Shown here: piece by piece, positions 45,802-58,519 of the stretch
Layout: every line of letters starts with the position of its first letter
How positions within the stretch are numbered: the stretch's first letter is position 1
Source: Ascaphus truei
Lineage: Eukaryota; Chordata; Amphibia; Anura; Ascaphidae
NCBI GenBank assembly: GCA_036426205.1
Contig: CM071574.1
Coordinates: 17,950,440 to 18,014,439, forward strand
Direction: 5' to 3'
DNA length: 64,000 nt
The notes under the pieces: model-generated
Databases searched by the model: none
The model's input: only the letters and a program-made list of their open reading frames with translations
Told to the model about the DNA's origin: nothing
Made by a program: the position numbers and the translations under genes

Positions 45802-47279
45802 TTATGCTCTAAAAGAACAGGCAAAACGCTGCCAATAGTCAATATAGTTGTTGCATTTTTGTACGGTGAGTATGTCGTTCCAGAAACTCTTTATTCCTTT
45901 TATTAATTCCTCCTTGTTGGACGGTTTAACAACCTTTCTTATATGATCCTTCAGCGCATGCCACACCAGTTCTGTGGTGTTAAAATCTGGTGATCTGGAA
46001 TGGGAGGGGGGGAAAATGGCGAATTATTTGAACAGATAAAAACAGTTTAAAACAAAGATACAGTTACTGCGCACTGGAGCACGTACTCCGGTGGCGTCTT
46101 AACCCAGTTGATCCCGCTCGCAAAAATATAGGAAAAAGAGGCGGTATGTTTAGGGTCATTGTCCTGGAAGAAGCGTTGACCACCAGATGGAAAATCATGC
46201 CTAATGTATCTAACAATACGGGTGACAATTTGTGCTTGGAAAAATACTTTATCCATGATTCCTGGAAAAAGATAAGAAAAAATTATGAAAAAGCTGAACA
46301 TTAGGGTACACAATACACTACAGTTGTACAGTGCATAAGGCTACATACAATATGTGACTTTGTGCATTATTTTACCCTCAAAGATGATTTATCATCCTGG
46401 TCCATGTCTAGAGATCACACCCCACACATCCATCTTCAGTGGGTGCTTGGGTGGCGGCTTCAGAGATAGGCGTCCTTTTTTCAGAATGCAAAACTGGCAA
46501 ATCACTCAATTACTACAGCTGTCTCATCAGAAAAGATAACATCCTGAAAAGTCTCGCCACTTTCGATCCATGCCTGTGCTTGGTCTACTCTTTTTATCTT
46601 GTTGGCCTCCTTTATCATTGGATACACTCTGTAATGACAAGGAATAATTTTACAGGTACTGTACAGGTAAACCACACTTTACCTAAAGTATGGTAGTGTA
46701 CTGTACAACACTTTACCTGTACTGTCCTAACTACGACAACCCTGTTCTGTCACTCTGCATACTATTGCAGTATACTGTACTTTATTACAGTAAGACACTT
46801 ACTTTACACGTCCATATTTCCATCCCAATTGGCGTCTGATCACCCTGATGCTGTTTTCAGATGCTGTTATATTCTCACTGTTCTCTAGAACAGTCTTGAC
46901 TATTGCTGCACAGCGCTCATCATTAGCCTCACTGATTGTGTCCACCGGGCGCTTTGCTGTCCTCGATTTTAAAGGAAAAGAGAACAATTTTTTAGGCCCA
47001 AAAACAAGCCATGATACAGTACTGTATACAGTATTCTAAAATAATTGTAAAGAAAACCAGTAAACAAAAAAATGCATTTTGATATGCAAGATGCTTTTAG
47101 AGTAATAAAAGCAGCAAGAGAAAGAAAACATTTTATATTTTCTTCTAAAAGTAGTAACGTAAATTTTTGGCTCAAAAATAATTGCAAAGAAAACAAGTAA
47201 ATAAAAAAATTACTTTCGATATGCAAGAAGCTTATACAAGTAATACAGTAATTACAGCATGAAAACAAAAATACTTACT
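45802..47279 (-). pseudogene. Tc1/mariner transposase broken by four apparent introns
   Basis: The minus strand encodes a Tc1-like transposase in pieces. Exon 2 (46961-46803): PVDTISEANDERCAAIVK and SENSIRVIRRQLGWKYGRV (helix-turn-helix region). Exon 3 (46628-46376): YPMIKEANKIKR, DVIFSDETAV (first catalytic D) and KPPPKHPLKMDVWGVISRHG. Exon 4 (46261-46087): [24 protein letters not shown] (second D) and INWVKTPPE. Exon 5 (45994-45802): SPDF...ELVWHALKDHIRKVV (the E), ending at a stop. Each gap begins GT and ends AG (donors GTAAGT twice, GTAAAA, GTACGT) and each join restores conserved residues in frame, e.g. FEG|IMDK and PPE|SPDF. Exon 1, before 47279, is not recognised. Exon 3 has two TGA codons where Arg is expected (CGA decay) and a frameshift, so the gene is dead. 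Confidence 0.8.
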
Positions 47280-47480
47280 CTGTTGTGACTGGGGATTTCA
47301 CTTTACACTTTTTCTCTGGCCATGGGCATGATAGCTGACAGTGCTTTTTGCTAAATCGAGGCCCGAATTAAGTAACCAGCGATTGATCGGTAAAACCTGC
47401 TACACAACTACAGATGTAGCGGCCGTTATCCGAAGATTTCACAGGTTGTATTCCTTTGCATATCCGGTCATGGTGCATGA
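47280..47480 (-). other. Probable upstream exon region of the Tc1-like element
   Basis: A GTAAGT donor begins at 47278 on the minus strand, implying exon sequence just above it. About 57 bp here, at roughly 47395-47460, match 10987-11043 (opposite strand) at about 79%. No protein family is recognised. Confidence 0.35.
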
Positions 47481-47729
47481 TGTCTTAAATTTTACCGCAT
47501 GAAGACGGGAGTGGCTAAAGCAGAAAATGTCAAACAGCGCTCTATAACTTTTTACGGTGATGCACCTGGCTCTTGGGGTACTAGCAGATGCTCTGTGTTT
47601 CTAACCTGCTTTTGGATTTTAAGTAGACCAGCACCTTTTTTCACCACTAATTTACACTACTTACCTAATAATCCTGCCTTAGCCAAATTACATTTAGTTG
47701 TAATCATTCACCATCTAACACCATCATAA

Positions 47730-48290
47730 TCTCAACCACCTCAGTGTACGTCTGCGTTGCCCCAAAGGCAGACAGCCTGATGGGGCTCCCCAACAACTTC
47801 TCCCCTCTGCACAGAACGAGTGTGCTAAGGGTTAGCATGTGCTTGTACTTTGTGGAATGTCAATCCCACCCACTGGAATGTTAATGAGCCAAGAGGACAC
47901 AAATAACTTTTTGTTCACAGCTGCAACAGATTCAATCTCAACCACCCCAGTGTACGTCTGCATTGCCCCAAAGGCGGACAGCCTTTGGTGCAGCCAAGGG
48001 GCAGCCAAAGGGTGTGAGCAGTTTGCTGCCGCTTGGTGATGTTAAAGTGATGTTAATGCTGCTCTATTTTAATCTGAAACTCACGAGCCCCTTATCCCCT
48101 GTACCCAATTTTCCAACTCTATCTGTCCATGAAATGTCTGTGAATTCACTGTATAACCCTGTTCTTTTAAGGTAACCATGTATTTTTTTTATAACTCTGT
48201 GCCCAGGACATACTTGAAAACGAGAGGTAACCCTCAATGTATTACTTCCTGGTAAAACATTTTTATAAATAAATACATTTAAAAAATCTC
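47730..48290 (+). mobile_element. SINE-like repeat (family F), second copy
   Basis: It has the same order as 24576-25105: two copies of a CAGTGTACGTCTGCGTTGCC-like segment, GCTAAGGGTTAGCA, TTTGTGGAATGTCAA, then the LINE-type tail TGTGCCCAGGACATACTTG, GGTAACCCTCAATGTATTAC and ATAAATAAATA. This copy preserves the LINE's terminal microsatellite. Confidence 0.8.
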
Positions 48291-50315
48291 TTAACCTCTC
48301 AAATCCACTAACTCACCTGATATATGACAATATCTGCTGTCATCCCAACCCTTTTCCAAAACTAAAGGGTTAACTGTGCTGTATTATATTAATAATGTTA
48401 CAAAAATATTTTATTTTCACTTGCAAGAGCTGCAGATGATAGAAACAATCCTATTTTCTTCTCAGCAATTTTAAGTAGTGCTGTGTAAATGTATAATCTG
48501 TGGTCTCTGCCTCATCACTACAGAGGGCAGCAACAGACAACGCAGCTCTTCAGTATTTCAGAAGAAATGCTCAACATGCTTGGTAAACAGAAGCATTAAA
48601 GAAATTCATGCACAAGCCATAGAAAAGGTGTTGAGTCGAAAATAATTTTTAATTGATTTCATTCTTTGTTATATCTGTCTGCTGCTAAATGTATGAGAAA
48701 CTTTCTAAGCAAACCTCATCTCATGGTCAATTTGTTTTGCTCTTAAGCTGAATACTACTTTTTTTTAAAGTAAGGAACAAAGGATATTTTGTACATATCT
48801 CTGAAGTAAGGAAAACACAATATCCTATTACCATCTGGAAAGACATTTCACACCTTTGATGCCAACACCGCACCATAGAGCTGTATGTTACTGCCAATTC
48901 GGTCACCAAATCTGTGTTACTTCTTCTTTAACTCTGGATCTGTAATAGTGACTTTTTCACGTACAAATACAATACCATGAAAAGAACGTTGCTTTATTTA
49001 CTGTACAATATATTAAGAAGAAAACAAGTACAGAGGAAGGGCTGGTATCAGAATTCCTGATTATCAGGTGGGTTGCATATATCTTGTTTCTGATTGGACA
49101 TACAGTACTAGATGTAATTCAACTTCTTCCTTATCTTAAAAAAAAAAAAAAATATCTCCAGGCAGCCAAACTTTGCACTGCATATTTAGAATGTTAATTC
49201 TAATATCAACCTTTCTAAAGATGTCTTCAGTAGGAAATTGCAATAGGTGATGCAGTTATGATCCAAGCCTTAGGCTACAAATGCCCATTGCAGAAGTGAA
49301 AAAAAAAAAACCCCTTTGAGATGGCACTTTAGTTCAGCAATAATAAACAGTGGTGATTCCACGAGGCTACCACATGATGTATTCTACACGCAATGTCGAC
49401 TTAACAGCTTTTATCTCTGAGTCACGTCTTTAGGATAACTCATGTGCATTTTTGCATGTAATGTAAAGCCATCCAAATTTTTTTTTATTTATCATCCCCA
49501 GAAACAAACATATTGTAATAAAGAATTTAGTCACTTAGACTATAAGCTCCTCAATGCAGGAATATCCTATTTGAATGTTAATTTTTTTTATGTCTAGTCC
49601 TCTCATCCCTGTATTGCATTATCATTCCTAAAGAAGAGTTTGTTGATTAAACATTTGAAATGTCATAATCTTAGAAACATTTACATTTACATTACAACAA
49701 TATTAGGGTTGTATTGATTGGTCTTCTGTCAAAACAAAATTCATAAAGGGAAAAAACTGCAACTAGATAAAATAATACAACAATTGTTATGAATACATTT
49801 TTATACTCGATGTTGTAGCAAGCCAATAAACTAATAAACATAAAAAAGCAAATAGAAAAACTTTTTGTACTATATAATAAAAATGTAGATGCTAAAAAAT
49901 ACTTTGCATTTATACATAAATTACATTTACAGTACAAATCTCTAATTACAAACATAAAACATCAACTGATGTACAAGTTTTTTTCTTTTTTTTTAAACAA
50001 AAAGCAAACAAAAAATTGCTTATTACTTAACAGCACTATAAAACAACACAGAAAACAATGCACATATTGTTTGCAATAAATATTAAAAATCTGCACAGTA
50101 CTCTGTTATTAGCCATAGCATGCTTCAATGGGAAATAAAAATGGCTATTTACTGTATATTGATCCAATTTGTATCCAGTTAAGATTTGAAAAGCACACAG
50201 TTATAGTTACATTATATAATATTTGTCTTACATCTAGAGGTATTAGAGATGTCATTTTGTCACTTTTTAGCAAACCATTTATTTTTTAATGCGATATTAT
50301 ATTTGTTTATATATA
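48291..50315. other. Gene-free AT-rich interval
   Basis: Homopolymer A tracts near 49138 and 49300. No gene or repeat family is recognised. Confidence 0.45.
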
Positions 50316-50317
50316 TA

Positions 50318-50363
50318 CACACATACACACATATACACACAAACACACACACGTACAGTATAC

Positions 50364-50423
<60 letters not shown>

Positions 50424-50672
50424 ACAGTATACACACACACAGTATACACACACACACACAGTATACACACACACGCACAGTATACACACACACGCACAGT
50501 ATACACACACACACAGTATACACACACACACGCACAGTATACACATACACACACATGCACAGTATACACACATACACGCACAACACACACACGCACAACA
50601 CACACACGAACAACACACACACGCACAACACACACACGCACAACACACACACGCACAACACACACACACAGT
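50318..50672. repeat. CA microsatellite with CG/TA interruptions
   Basis: About 350 bp of CA dinucleotides interrupted by GTATA and CGCACA variants in short higher-order units. It gives long spurious ORFs in all frames. Confidence 0.97.
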
Positions 50673-53655
50673 GAGAGAACAAAAGAGGAAGAAAGAGATT
50701 TGCATTTTATTTCAAATATTAATGACTACAAATGGAATCATTTGGTGTTAATGTTGTTTGCCAGTTTTGACAACATGTTTCAGAACAATGTGAATTTAGC
50801 TTTTAGCACATTTTATTCAAGTGTGAACAGATTATAAATTAATGAAATGTGTGGATTAGCTAAAATTGTCTTACAGAAATGTTACCACGTGAAAAATGTG
50901 GCAAATTACTTACTACACAACATAGTATTAATATTATTTAATACTGAAATAATTTAAGACTTGTAATTATCAGAACCTTTAGAAACAGGGAAGTCTAAGT
51001 GGCCTACACTGTATGTACTAATCATCGCAAATGACTATTTTAGCGGAAAATTGTCACATGTCAAACTTCATTTCAATAGCGCTTGTGTGCGCCTTTGTAC
51101 TAACCTCAAATGTATGCATTTGCGCCAGCTGCATCAAATTAAAAAAAAAACATTTCATTTGTTTTGGCACACAGAGATAGGCTGCGCTTGGCATACAGAT
51201 GTTAATGATATGCACTAAAAAATAATATTTCTGTGTGTCACAAAATTAATTAAAGTGCGTCAAAATCGACTGCCAAGTTCAACTTGGTGTAAACGCTAAA
51301 TAGACTCTTAATAGTGTTAGCATAGAATGAATTCGCTATATACCAAGCCAAAAATGTATTTAATGCAGCACGGATGTGTCATTATATACAGTAGTTAACA
51401 AAAAAAATGTTTTTACAGTATAGCTATTATAAATAATATTACACCAAATTTATATTTACTAATACTAGTTATAAATTACAAAATACACCTAATTGTGTTT
51501 TAATTAAAATTGTTTCACTCAGGCATTCAACATGACCCGATGCACCAAAAATATTTTAAACAACAAATGATGTGTCATATGTAGGAAGTGTTCATAAATA
51601 TTTCACGTGGTTTATGAAGGTTTGTATTCGTTTTTAGCACTAAAATGTTTGACGCATTACAAATTTGAAAAAATATGTCAGTACCTTGGCCCCAAAAGTG
51701 TAGTTATTATTTTGAAAAATTCAGCACTTTTAGACCAGCTAAAAATTTGCTTTTCAGCACAGTTTCGCAATCAGGATCTGCATTGCAAGGAGTGAAGTGT
51801 AAAGGAACCATAACAGAGTTTTCAATGAAGACAGCATTGTTCACAACTCTTTGGGGAATTGGAAAGTGAAGGCAATTCCTGACAAAGCATATTTTGTGCT
51901 TGGCCGTCACTCTTACGGTTATTATATAACACTGGTGTAATCCTATTCCTTACAATGCTACCGTGAGCTGGCATTATTCTAACAATGCACCGTTCCTTTG
52001 TTTTGCTGTCGAATTATGAAAATGCAAATGCATTAATGCTGGGTAGAATGTAATGACATTCTTATTAAAATGCATCACTGCTACTGTAGAACAATTGAAG
52101 CATACCTTAATATTAACCCCTACTTTGCCTCATGTCTGCAAAAATAAACAATGGTCCATTATCAAATCAAGTGTTTAAAATGCAAAAGCTGAGTGAGACT
52201 GTTCTTTTTCAGATGGGCATATGCTGAAAGAAAGTTTTTGCCTTATTAATTATTAAACTAAATAATATCCTGTATGAAATGCCATACATTAACTTTGGTC
52301 ACATGCAAAGTAAAATAAAGATCTAAAACAAGCAGGAATCGGATTTAAATACCTACCTCTTTTTTTTTCTTGAAGGCATCCAGTTACGTTTGAAGGTGAC
52401 GCTTTATTTTAAGAGGACAGTGTGAAAGGGGTAGGTAGTTATTGGCTAAGATCATCTTGGATACAAATCAAAGCAATAATATAATACATCAGGGCAAGTG
52501 GCTACGGGATGATATTCAGGATTACTGCATTACTGTGTGTGATTTTGAAGTATGAGGATAAAAAATGTTTGTTCTTTATTGAAGTAAACTTATACGGTTA
52601 TGGTTGGTAGTAATTTTTTTTTTAAATTATTATTAATATTGAAATCACTGCATAATGGACAACTACTGTATATAAAATAAAGTAAATTTTACAGTGTGTG
52701 GTACCTGTAGAGTCATTCAGCAAAACGGATTTGAATAAAACAAAATATGAGCACAGTGAAAAAGGTGTTCCTTTTAAATTACCCATGAAATTAATTGTTA
52801 TCTTACACAAGCTATAAAATATATGAAGTTAGTAGATACTGCATGTATACCAAAGCAGTGCACTGGTGTTTACAGATCATTACAAATTGTGTTTTTTGGG
52901 GACCCCAGCAAGTTTTAGTTACACATACTGTACATAGAATGAAAGCCTCAGAGGCAATTAGCCAAAGGACTGGGATTGGGGATGACACCTGATTCACCTC
53001 AGTCAGAGGGGCTGAAATGTAATTGGTTAATGGGCAGCTGGTGAATTAGGCGGGAAATGTGTAGGTTATTACCAGGTGGAGATAAGGCAGGTGTTGATTA
53101 GTTGAAGGTATATTGCTAGGCTGAGGTGAAGGGTCAAATGATTGTCTGAGGAGTGGTAGGCAGGGAGGAGTCAACTATCACTCACCTGTGATAAAGACTG
53201 AATAAGATTCTTACCCTTTCCTCCCCCCTGTTAATGCATATGTTTATATGTTATATTTATTTTTAAAAAAATTATTGAAAACGGGTTTATCTGTCACAAC
53301 ACAAGGTTAGAAAAGGGTTAATTCTGAGCATGGTCTCAGAAATAGTTAAATTGTTGGTTTGGTTATGATGGTAATTTATGTTACTGGCTGGGAGGTGGTG
53401 TTATTGTTATTTATGAAAGGTACTTCGCTGGTTGGGAGACAAGAGGTTAACTTCATTATGTAAGGGTTTGAGTTATGCATTGTTATGATGGTTTAATCAA
53501 TTGTACTTCGTTCGGCCTTACCACCACCTTATGTTTGTGTCTAGTGTAAGTTATTTCAATCAAGCTAATTTTAGTTCAAATAGTGACGCAGTTCCCGTGT
53601 ACTGTACCCTAAACCCTATAGTAGTTTTGTGATAAAAGTGTTATGCTGTGTCATA
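50673..53655. other. Gene-free interval
   Basis: AT-rich to 52900. From 52980 to 53220 the sequence becomes GC-richer but has no gene I can support. Nothing else is recognised. Confidence 0.4.
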
Positions 53656-54734
53656 CAGGTGTGCCGACGAGTATTCTAAAACTTGCCTTGGAAATTCTGG
53701 GGCAATATCCAGGTAATGCTGCCAACATGTCAGTGAAATTTCTGCAGACAGACTAATTGTAACGTACGTGCTTGCCACAAACTGGTACCGGACCGCGGGG
53801 CTGAGGTGGGGATGTATAAGCACCGACCTTAGGCCACGGAGTCAGGTCCGGAGTGCGGATTCCATAGTCAGACATAGCCAGGTCAGGATTGGAGAAAGTA
53901 GGGTTAAGGTTATCCAGGCAGGGGTCAAGGCAGGCGGCACAGGAGCGGTGGTCGAGGAAACAAGCCAAGGTCATCAACAGGGAATCTTGGGTGAAGGTAC
54001 TTCAGCATAGGAGGCTAGAACCTTGAGAGAAGCCACTGCAGCGGAGATGCTTCAGTGAAGGTGCTGCAGTGCGTCAGGAAAAGGCCAGGAGTAAACTCCA
54101 CTTGGAGGCAGCAGGAACCAGAGGTGCAGACACGCCACAGGAAACGCTGGGGAAACCAGCATTGCCGCTTCAGCGTGGCGAAGGCGAAGTCTGCCAGGAA
54201 CAAGGAAGCAGCGCCGAGGCTACTATGCAAGAAGCCCTAGGCAGCAGGGGACTAGGCACAGGATACAAGGCACAAGGAGGCCTAGCAGGCCAAACAGAGA
54301 GTCTGTGACAAGCACAGTTACTTGCAACTTGGATTGCAAAGTCTATGTCCAGCATCTTCCTGAGGGCGGGGCAGGAACTAAATAGCACAGGAGGCCAATC
54401 AGGCCAGAGCTGTACAGGAGGCAGCAGGAGGCAGGTAATTGCAGAAGCAGGGAATAGTTTGTCTGGAACCTGCAAAGCTCCGGATTGATGGGCTCCAGCC
54501 AAACCCAGGGGCAGTTTCCTGACACTAATGGCCCATCGGATTAACACAGCGGGGGTCCCTGGCATTCCCATTCAAACTAAATGGGACTGCCTGGGACCCC
54601 TGCTGTATTAATCCGATGGGCCATTGGTTTTTCTGCAGAAATGTCACAGAAAATGTTGCAGCATTACTGGGGTATTGTTGCTAATTGCCCCAGATTTTCC
54701 AAAGCAAGTTTTAGAATACTCGTCGGCGCACCTG
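53656..54734. mobile_element. MITE related to the forkhead-interrupting element, with a nested solo LTR
   Basis: The ends CAGGTGTGCCGACGAGTATT and, in reverse complement, CAGGTGCGCCGACGAGTATT are inverted repeats flanked by TA (53654-53655 and 54735-54736). The right part carries the same CCATTCAAACTAAATGGGAC palindrome region as the copy at 12.3 kb. Without the nested LTR and its duplicated target it would be about 307 bp. It provides the reference ends for the 12.2-kb copy. Confidence 0.92.
53758..54524. mobile_element. Solo LTR (767 bp) with CTAAT target duplication
   Basis: It begins TGTAACGTACG, ends TTTCCTGACA, and has CTAAT immediately on both sides (53753-53757 and 54525-54529). TG...CA ends and a 5-bp duplication are diagnostic of LTR element integration followed by LTR-LTR recombination. 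Orientation is uncertain; a CTATTTAG TATA-like motif favours the minus strand. The ORFs inside are not genes. Confidence 0.9.
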
Positions 54735-54999
54735 TAGGTATATTTCTTCAACATCGGTATCAAAACAGTGAACTGTATACATGGATATGTTATTTGAGCT
54801 GCTGATCTCACAGGGAAAGCTATCCAAATAAAGGTACAACTATTAATTTTTTGGTAACATTTATTCAGATAGGTCCAAAAAGCAGACTGAGAATATATTT
54901 GTCTTGACAACCACTACAACATATTTATAACACTGAATATTGGGTTAAAATAAGGAGCAAAATCATTGAATTAACTGTTTCGATATATGTAGTAACATG

Positions 55000-55346
55000 T
55001 AGAGATGGTCGAATCCCTCAAAATCCGTTTCGCAATGTAAAATCCGCGGACGGATTTGGTCAGTTTGAATTTGCGCAGAATCATCAAAATCCGCCATTGG
55101 ATACAATCCATTGATGGATTTGTAGAATCCAATCATCGGATTCAGCAGTCCTTTGGCGGATTCTTAAGAATCCTCCAACGGTTCCTGAATCCACGGATTG
55201 GATTCCACAAATCTGTCAATGGATTATGGAATCCACGGAGTGTATTGGCAATAATAATAATAAAAAATTTCAGAAAACGCGAATCACCCTTTTTGAGATG
55301 AAATCGAAGGAAATCTGTGGACAAAAGGAACCGGACAATCCCTCTA
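55000..55346. mobile_element. hAT MITE (family B), copy with 8-bp target duplication
   Basis: It starts TAGAGATGG and ends CCCTCTA, with GTAACATG on both sides (54992-54999 and 55347-55354). An 8-bp duplication identifies the hAT superfamily. The interior shares AATCCACGGATTGGATTCCA words with the copies at 17.6, 21.2 and 38.1 kb. Confidence 0.9.
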
Positions 55347-55354
55347 GTAACATG

Positions 55355-57025
55355 CACAATTAGAATGGTTATGAGAGACCTGCGAAACTGTCTCAACTGT
55401 GGTCTTTTTAACGTTTTTGCCGTTTTACAAGATATTTCTCCAAGGTTTACAGGGCTAACAAAATGTGTGAAATCAGTCTTAGATGCTGAAAGAATCTGCA
55501 AAATTTCAAAACACTGAGAGATTGGCTGAGAAAGTACTGTATATTCAAATAAATTAAATAAGCATATTTCCTAGATATTTCCGGTGAAGTCACAAGTATC
55601 TCTTCCCATGTGGTATAGAGAAGTGTTTAGGGCAGTATACAAGTCAGTGGGCACTCTATTAAATAGGACTCTCTCTTTCTTAACAAACAGGATTTACATA
55701 ACTTGCAGAGTATATATATTTTGGAGTATAAAGGCAGGGGATCAAGAGTGCACTCACATCTGTGAGTATATAAAAAGAAAAAACAGACACATATATAGTG
55801 CAAAAATGTTTGGATGAACGTGATATGAATAAATGATATATAATATCACTCCCATTCTCTGTGAGTAATCAAGACTTTTAGGTTATCAGGGAACCAGCTC
55901 AGATGCAGGTTTCAGCAGTGATGTCCGTCAGCATACAGTCGTGCAGAGAGACAAGGGGAGGAGAATCCTATATGTGGAAAATGGAGGGCACAGTAATAGT
56001 GCAAAAAAGCTTTATAACAGAAAAAATAAATATACAACTCACAAATATATATTCACAAACATATATTGGACTCGGGTATTGGGACCACACAGGGTCAGGC
56101 AGTGTCAAAAATCAGCACTTCCTCATTCCCTGGTATTCCACCCGTGCGTCCGTCCACAGTGGAGTTTTGTAGGGAGGGAACTTAATCCTTTGCAGAGAGT
56201 CAACAGAGTTCACCATATTTTTATTTATATTTTGGAGTGTTAATAAATGTTGACTAGAAATTTATTTGAATTGCAAAATATTTTGCAAATGTTTTAGCGA
56301 AAGATTACACTCCTGCTGAGCTTTATTTTCTCCAGTTGAAATGTGTATGGTTACTATTCTGCCCCCAAAAAAGAAAATTACAATACTGACACATTTTTAT
56401 TTAATTTCACAATATTTTCATTGGTGGCAAATGTCCAATATTTACCAGTTTTCACAAACTTTTGCACTATTTATGCACGTTTCTAATAAGGATGGGTACG
56501 TTTGAGGGCTGGAAAAATAAACTTCGCCGAACGTCGGATTGATTTTTCGAATCCAAGTGAAATTTGAGCCAAACCCAAGAAAGGTTCATCCTCGAATTAG
56601 ATGTTTCTGTTGTTTTTAACCATAAACAGGGAAAACTTTAGAGTTTATGAATAAATTTTTTTTACAAATGTTTATAAATAAATGCCTGCTTATTTTGAGT
56701 TTTTAATCTATAATATCTATAACAAAATCCCAAATCCAAAACAATCGAGTTCCATCAAAGCCAAACATGAAAGGATTTTAGAACCAAAACACTTGTGAAA
56801 GTGACCACATTTCCTTTCATATGATGACCACCTATTTTCAGTCATAAAGTGCAATAGACCAATCGGGCGCTAATGCATGAAAAAATCTATTGACTTGAAT
56901 GGCAGTTTCTGTGTGGTAGTGCCCGATTGGCACTATTGTATGTTAATGAATAAACCCCATAGCCACTGACAGTTTAGCTTTTACACAAGTATTAGGAAAA
57001 GATAAACTACACTAAGTGTTCTAAT
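55355..57025. other. Gene-free interval with possible Penelope-like debris
   Basis: Around 55750-56000, AAAAAACAGACACATATATA and ATAGTGCAAAAA phrases resemble the flanks of the ribozyme-bearing fragments at 34.1 and 58.6 kb. Around 56490-56600 lies a GGATGGGTACGTTTGAGG stretch that may be another hAT MITE end. Neither is certain. Confidence 0.35.
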
Positions 57026-57260
57026 ACAGGGGTGATCAACTCCATTCCTTAAGCTCTCCCCCCCTGCCCCCCCCCCCCCTCCAGCAGGCCAGGTTTTCAG
57101 GATATCCCAGCTTAAGCACAGGTGGCTCAATCAGAAGCTCAGTCGAAGACAAGCCTCTGATTGAGCCACCTGTGCTGAACCATGGACTGATTGAGCCACC
57201 TGTGCTGGACATGTTTTAGCCACTTGCCCTCAAGCAGGGACTGAGTGAGCCACCTGTGCT
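57026..57260. mobile_element. hAT-like MITE (family E)
   Basis: CAGGGGTGATCAACTCCATT, a C-rich expansion, CCAGGTTTTCAGGATATCCC and several tandem copies of TGAGCCACCTGTGCT. The family recurs at 45464-45600. The right end is lost or rearranged. Confidence 0.7.
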
Positions 57261-57962
57261 TTCTGTTTGTTAGTTGCAACTTTTATTTCCATCTGATGTT
57301 CTGTAAAGTACTATATGGGATATATTAGCCTATGAATAATCCCGACACACCAAATATTTAATGAACATCTAATTAGCACCTTCTTGTGAAATGTGTCATC
57401 AACAATCTGTACAGTTTGCACAAGCACATCAGGACCGCTGATAGGGGATATTTGTCCCGTGCCCCATGGTAGTGGGGAGCCCCTTCTACTGCTGTGCCCA
57501 TGCTTGGCAGACCAACAGTATACCCCCTGCTCACCAAACAAAAGCTCAGGTCTAGTGTTCAGTCCTGGGCACCGGGAAACCTTGTGGACAGACTGTACTA
57601 TTGTAATTAGGGGCTCAACGCATGTACTGAAAATGTCCTGAATAGTATGAGAACATAGGACATACATGGATAATAGTTGTCAATTATGACATTTTTCAAA
57701 GTATGATCCATTGTGGTTGCTTTACCATAATTTGGATAATCAGGATAATGTTTTTAGATCTTACCGCACTCCGTTTAGAAAATTATAGTTGGTGTAGTTT
57801 CTCTTTGAGGTGCAGGCAGTTGAAGAGTGCCCGGGATTCCACTTCTGCCATGTAGTTTAAACTTGGAGCTGGATATCATCAGTTGCCGCACTATTTTAAT
57901 AAAGTCTAACTAAGACATTTTAGCAAAATAAACTGTTTATTTTCAGGTTGCAAATGCAGAAA

Positions 57963-57988
57963 GTTTCGGGAATCTCCCTTCCTCAGGC
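57963..57988 (-). ncRNA. Degenerate hammerhead-like motif
   Basis: Minus strand: CUGAGGA, a GGGA/UCCC hairpin, then GAAAC. The following bases are not CGCGU, and helix I is not evident. It may be a diverged Penelope-type ribozyme. Confidence 0.3.
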
Positions 57989-57999
57989 GAAATATTTAC

Positions 58000-58500
58000 A
58001 TAAACTATGTATCTTTTACCAATGGGTTATCTTTGACCTCCAGAGGTAAGGATCCCCACTTCATATGCAACATATCTCTTAATGTCATACTGTTGATAAG
58101 ACCTGTTGTTCAATTTCCAGAATTGAATGGTCATTTTTTCTTAGGATCCAATCCCTGCATGTCTCACAATGAAACCAAATTATATTTTCTACTATTGGGG
58201 AAACCAAATCCCCCCAAATTCTTCATAGAATTGTAATTTTTTTAGGGCAATTCTGTGCCGCTTTCCTCTCCAAATAAAATTTGCTGTAAACTCTGTTTAA
58301 ATCTTTAGTATCTGAGTGTTTGATAAGCAATGATAATACAGTAGTTAAAATGTCGAATTTCTTACCCATGGAGACTGTGATGGCAGATAAAATAGATTTT
58401 TTCAAAAAAGTTTGGGCGTCTTTTTAGAAAGGAAAGGTATACAGTAATATACCAAATAAGTAAACATGGGAAGGATGTTCATCCAGGGAGTAATCTGATT
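58000..58500. other. Unassigned interval
   Basis: The minus strand at 58030-58250 has protein-like stretches with stops that might be old retroelement coding sequence. I could not match them to a family. Confidence 0.2.
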
Positions 58501-58519
58501 GCCAATTCTTGGAAAATTG

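Noticed and set aside
50249..50837. Several 110-182-residue ORFs
   Set aside because: Translations of the CA microsatellite.
53753..54571. Multiple 60-130-residue ORFs on both strands
   Set aside because: They fall inside a solo LTR with clear target duplications; no gene is expected.
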